64,000 bases of DNA. Origin: Flavobacteriales bacterium (GTDB lineage: Bacteria > Bacteroidota > Bacteroidia > CAIKAF01). Position 1 is the first letter of the stretch. Each line of letters opens with the position of its first letter. The DNA is taken from the NCBI GenBank assembly GCA_018401695.1, contig JAGYKD010000002.1:531740-595739 (forward strand). Direction: 5' to 3'. The notes under the pieces were generated by a model. That model saw only the letters and a list, made by a program, of their open reading frames with translations. It did no database searches and was not told where the DNA came from. Below, one piece after another: positions 61,144 through 64,000 of this stretch. A program made the position numbers and the translations under genes.

Positions 61144-63671
61144 CAGGCCGCAAATTTTTCCAATGGAACATAATCATTGATATATACAGGAATCACTTCT
61201 CGGTATTTGGCTGCCACTTCTTTGAATTGCGAAATGGTAAGCGTTGGGTGGGTTTGCAAGGCGTGGAAATCTTTAGAAGAAATGATTTTCCGAATGTCTT
61301 GGTCAACAATGTAGGCTTTGAAAAAGTATTTTAATGCTCTCAAATTCACATCTTCTTCGGGTGGATAAATGGAAATGAATTTGTCGAATTCTTCTTCCAA
61401 TAATTCATCTTTTGATTTGAATTTTGGAATGATACCAAAAACCTTTTCTACCACTTCACGAATAGAAATCTTTCGGTCAATCTTGGCAGCCTTTCTCAGT
61501 TTTTCAAGGTTAAAGTATTCTTCGGGTTTATCGAAAATCTCCTGCTGAATATGGCTGACCACATGTTCCCAATTTCCGAGTTCTACATTCTTCTTGATGA
61601 TGTCGTCCATGATGATGCGGTCTTCAAATTTTTTGAAGAGTTCTCTATCAATCCGCATTCCTTGTGGTCCGACTGGTTCTTCAACCATTGAAGCCAATGG
61701 GTCAACCCGATAACTGGTGTATTTGTCAATATCCACACCACCGCCACCGCCTTCTTCACCGCCTTTTCTGGGTTTGGGAAGTTTTAGTTTTTCATCATAA
61801 TCAAACTTCTCTTCAAAATATTCACAGTTGGCAAAGAAGTCGAAGAGTTTGAATACTTCCTTTTCGTGTCGTTGAGTTTCCTCTTCATTCAGTTCGTTTT
61901 TGAAGGTGTATTCAAAAGTGTTTTTTCTTGTGCCTCTACCTTTTATCTGTACAAAATCCGCAGGACTAAAAATCGGTCGCATCATGCAGATGTTCAACAA
62001 ATCAGGACAATCATATCCTGTGGTCATCATTCCCACGGTTATACAAACCCTTGTTTTGCATGATTTGTAACCTTCCAACCAAGTTGTTTTTCCGCTTAAG
62101 TTGTTGTTGGTAAAGTTGATGGTCATTTGTTGTGCATCACCCACCTGAGAAGTAACCTGAACCGCAAAATCAGAATTGTATTTACCTGGGTAGAGTTGTT
62201 CGGCAAACTCATTGAGTATTTCGGTCAGTTTACGAGCATGATTTTGACTAACCGCAAAAATGATGGTCTTGCCAATTTCATTGGTTATCGGGTCACGCAA
62301 AGCATTTTCTAAAAAAGTCTGACAGAAAACGCTGTTTGTCTTTTCAGAGAAAAACTTCTTTTCAAAATCGCGTGAAACAAAGGTTTCCGTTTCTTCTCCT
62401 TCTTCGGTTGGCACAACAACCGCATAACCTTCATCAGAAAGTAACTGTGTGGTGATTTCTGTCCGTGCATCCAACACCCTTGGGTTGATGAGATAACCAT
62501 CTTTCACACCATCCAAAAGAGAATATCGGAAAGTTGGGTCGCCACCTTCACAACCGAAAGTTGAGTAGGTGTCTCGTAACATTCTCCGTTCAATTTCCCT
62601 TGGGTCGTTTTCTTTTACATTTTCAGGGTCAACGCCTTTCAAGTAGTCTCTTGGTGTGGCTGTCAATCCTAATTTGTAGCCATGGAAATATTCAAAAACG
62701 GCTCTTGCGTTTCCTGAAATAGAACGGTGGCTCTCATCTGAAATAATTAGGTCAAAATCAGTTGGCGAAAAATCGTAGCGGTATTTGTCATTGAACATCA
62801 GCGATTGAATGGTAGTAACGACAATGTCGGCTTTGTGCCAATCACTTCGGTGTTCTTTGTAAATGAATGTGCTATAATCGGGTTTAAGATATTGGGTAAA
62901 CGCTTTCCAAGCCTGGTCTTCCAATTCCAAACGGTCAACCAAAAACAAAACTCGCCTTGCGTTTTGGGTTCTCAGGAACAAACGTATGACTGCAGCAGAT
63001 GTAAGGGTTTTTCCTGTTCCTGTTGCCATTTCAAACAAAAAGCGGTCTTTGCCTTCAGCAACCGCTTTCTGTAAATGTTCAATGGCACTTAATTGATAGT
63101 GACGTAAAAATCTTAGGCCGTTTGTCCAAATAAAATCTTTGCTTGCTTCAATGCTTCCTTGCCATTCAGGTCGTTCGGCATAGTCAGGCATTTGAATGGA
63201 AGCGATATAATCAATAGCTACCTTTTCGCTTGCCAACGCATTTCTGTCAGGATTCCATTCTTTTATTGCTCCGATTTCATTTGGTGAAGGAAACTTGTAA
63301 ATCGGTTTTGGATTTCCTCTGGTTACATCCCAAAAATAATGGACGATTCCATTCGATAAAATCACGTATTGAGCACCAACTGTCTTTGCGTATTTTCTTG
63401 CTTGTTCTTTCGCGACTAGAGGGTGAAGGCTTTCTTTTTTTGCTTCTAAAACGCAAATCGGCTTGTTATTGCTGTCAACCAATAGAAAGTCAAGCGAACC
63501 ATTTTTTGTCTTTTCATAGTCATTGCCCCATGCGTCAATTTCGTTTTGGGTAATCTTCACGTGGTTTTCAAGCAAAATATTTGCTTTTCCTTCCTCATTG
63601 TCAAAGAATCTCCATCCCGCTTCTGTCAGCAGTTGGTTTATTTTAATTCTTGCATGAGCTTCATTTTTCAT
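61143..63671 (-). CDS. hsdR: type I restriction enzyme HsdR
   Basis: An 842-residue restriction/helicase subunit. The N-terminal nuclease has D61, E76 and K78 (LDFLLVDS, VLEAKKE). The superfamily 2 helicase has Walker A MATGTGKT (215-222) and DESH (312-315), then motif VI-like region TGYDCPDL with QIKGRGTR. The C-terminal part resembles the EcoEI-type R subunit. It starts the operon hsdR-RAYT-hsdM/S-ATPase. It cleaves unmethylated DNA at a distance in such systems. Start at 63671 (MKNEAHARIKINQLL) fits the family. Confidence 0.93.
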   Translation of the reverse strand: MKNEAHARIKINQLLTEAGWRFFDNEEGKANILLENHVKITQNEIDAWGNDYEKTKNGSLDFLLVDSNNKPICVLEAKKESLHPLVAKEQARKYAKTVGAQYVILSNGIVHYFWDVTRGNPKPIYKFPSPNEIGAIKEWNPDRNALASEKVAIDYIASIQMPDYAERPEWQGSIEASKDFIWTNGLRFLRHYQLSAIEHLQKAVAEGKDRFLFEMATGTGKTLTSAAVIRLFLRTQNARRVLFLVDRLELEDQAWKAFTQYLKPDYSTFIYKEHRSDWHKADIVVTTIQSLMFNDKYRYDFSPTDFDLIISDESHRSISGNARAVFEYFHGYKLGLTATPRDYLKGVDPENVKENDPREIERRMLRDTYSTFGCEGGDPTFRYSLLDGVKDGYLINPRVLDARTEITTQLLSDEGYAVVVPTEEGEETETFVSRDFEKKFFSEKTNSVFCQTFLENALRDPITNEIGKTIIFAVSQNHARKLTEILNEFAEQLYPGKYNSDFAVQVTSQVGDAQQMTINFTNNNLSGKTTWLEGYKSCKTRVCITVGMMTTGYDCPDLLNICMMRPIFSPADFVQIKGRGTRKNTFEYTFKNELNEEETQRHEKEVFKLFDFFANCEYFEEKFDYDEKLKLPKPRKGGEEGGGGGVDIDKYTSYRVDPLASMVEEPVGPQGMRIDRELFKKFEDRIIMDDIIKKNVELGNWEHVVSHIQQEIFDKPEEYFNLEKLRKAAKIDRKISIREVVEKVFGIIPKFKSKDELLEEEFDKFISIYPPEEDVNLRALKYFFKAYIVDQDIRKIISSKDFHALQTHPTLTISQFKEVAAKYREVIPVYINDYVPLEKFAA

Positions 63672-63704
63672 TTTCAGTATCTATATTTTTTTGTCGAGCG
63701 TTGG

Positions 63705-63821
63705 CAAAAAACAGCTCTTTTGGTTTTTACTCACGTCACCTTAATTTCTAAAGGTGTTCGTGAATGCTTCGCATTTCAGTGTTTGCTTGTGTGTCGGCAA
63801 AAACCAAATGTGCTGTTTGTG
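63705..63821 (-). repeat. long palindrome upstream of hsdR
   Basis: CAAAAAACAGCTCTTTTGGT (from 63705) pairs with ACCAAATGTGCTGTTTGTG (to 63821) with few mismatches, and inside it TCACGTCACCTT pairs with AAGGTGTTCGTGA (63731-63763). Nested stems over 117 bp like the one at 55934, and likely the left promoter region of hsdR, so transcription may be affected by folding. Integrase-type core boxes are less clear here. Confidence 0.6.
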
Positions 63822-64000
63822 CGGTGGCTTTTTCAGCATGGCATACAACTCGTTTACAAATGAGCTTAAACCTCATTCATCCACTCTCAATGGTAGGTAA
63901 AGTGATGGTTTATCTTATTAGGTTACTCTTTGCTAATATAAGTAGTTTTTGCAAGTCATGGAACGGGGAACGAACTTGTTGAAGGGGCCGGTTGCTAACC
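63822..64000. other. window end beyond the palindrome
   Basis: No gene is supported. A partial reading frame at 63764-63982 crosses the palindrome and has no recognisable pattern. Repeat or upstream sequence of unknown content. Confidence 0.3.

Overview
This window is a chromosomal segment of a Bacteroidota bacterium. The evidence is two secreted proteins with type IX secretion C-terminal sorting domains (one gliding-motility type B, one type A), a fused SecDF, a type III glutamine synthetase, crtZ-crtI-crtB-crtY carotenoid genes with a CrtYcd-type cyclase, and promoters matching the Bacteroidota -7 box TAnnTTTG. The sequence does not fix a genus. It looks like an aerobic, pigmented, surface-associated heterotroph.

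Layout. 1-7.5 kb: a minus-strand operon for reductive pyrimidine catabolism (semialdehyde dehydrogenase, omega-aminotransferase, NCS1 nucleobase transporter, dihydropyrimidinase, beta-ureidopropionase, and the start of preT, cut by the window edge). 8-17.3 kb: repeats, gpsA, a secreted amidohydrolase, glnN, and the zeaxanthin-type carotenoid operon. 17.6-28.7 kb: a dihydroorotase-like protein that has lost metal ligands, a BatA-type membrane protein, a YkuK-like protein, a paaZ/monooxygenase-like/crotonase/lipoprotein operon, lon and mutT. 29.8-33.8 kb: a 1332-residue T9SS cargo protein with about eleven Cys-bearing repeats. 34-40 kb: housekeeping genes (cdsA, ftsH, rsfS, birA, pyrE, a Nudix gene, tRNA-Ser). 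40.7-42.2 kb: a three-gene HipBST-like toxin-antitoxin module. 43-51.7 kb: an MbnP/MbnH pair, meaB, a thioredoxin-like protein, an FG-GAP cargo protein and secDF. 52-52.7 kb: nested wrecks of IS21 and IS66 elements. 52.7-54.3 kb: a second, diverged HipBST-like module. 54.7-64 kb: an AT-richer defence island with an AbiJ/HEPN-like gene and a small partner, a RecF/SMC-like ATPase, and a type I restriction-modification operon in which hsdM and hsdS are fused and a REP-associated transposase (RAYT) sits between hsdR and hsdM.

The spaces between genes are unusually structured. At least seven GC-rich islands of about 140-170 bp share end motifs and appear to be copies of one undescribed repeat or structured RNA. 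Next to them are several REP-type hairpin families, including a seven-unit 23-bp tandem hairpin array, two MITE-like elements, and long attC-like palindromes that bound the defence genes.

The most notable items are the twin tripartite HipBST-like modules (the first with three operator-like sites exactly 40 bp apart around its promoter), the RAYT gene carrying a perfect REP palindrome inside its own coding frame, the palindrome-bounded defence block, and the dispersed GC-rich islands.
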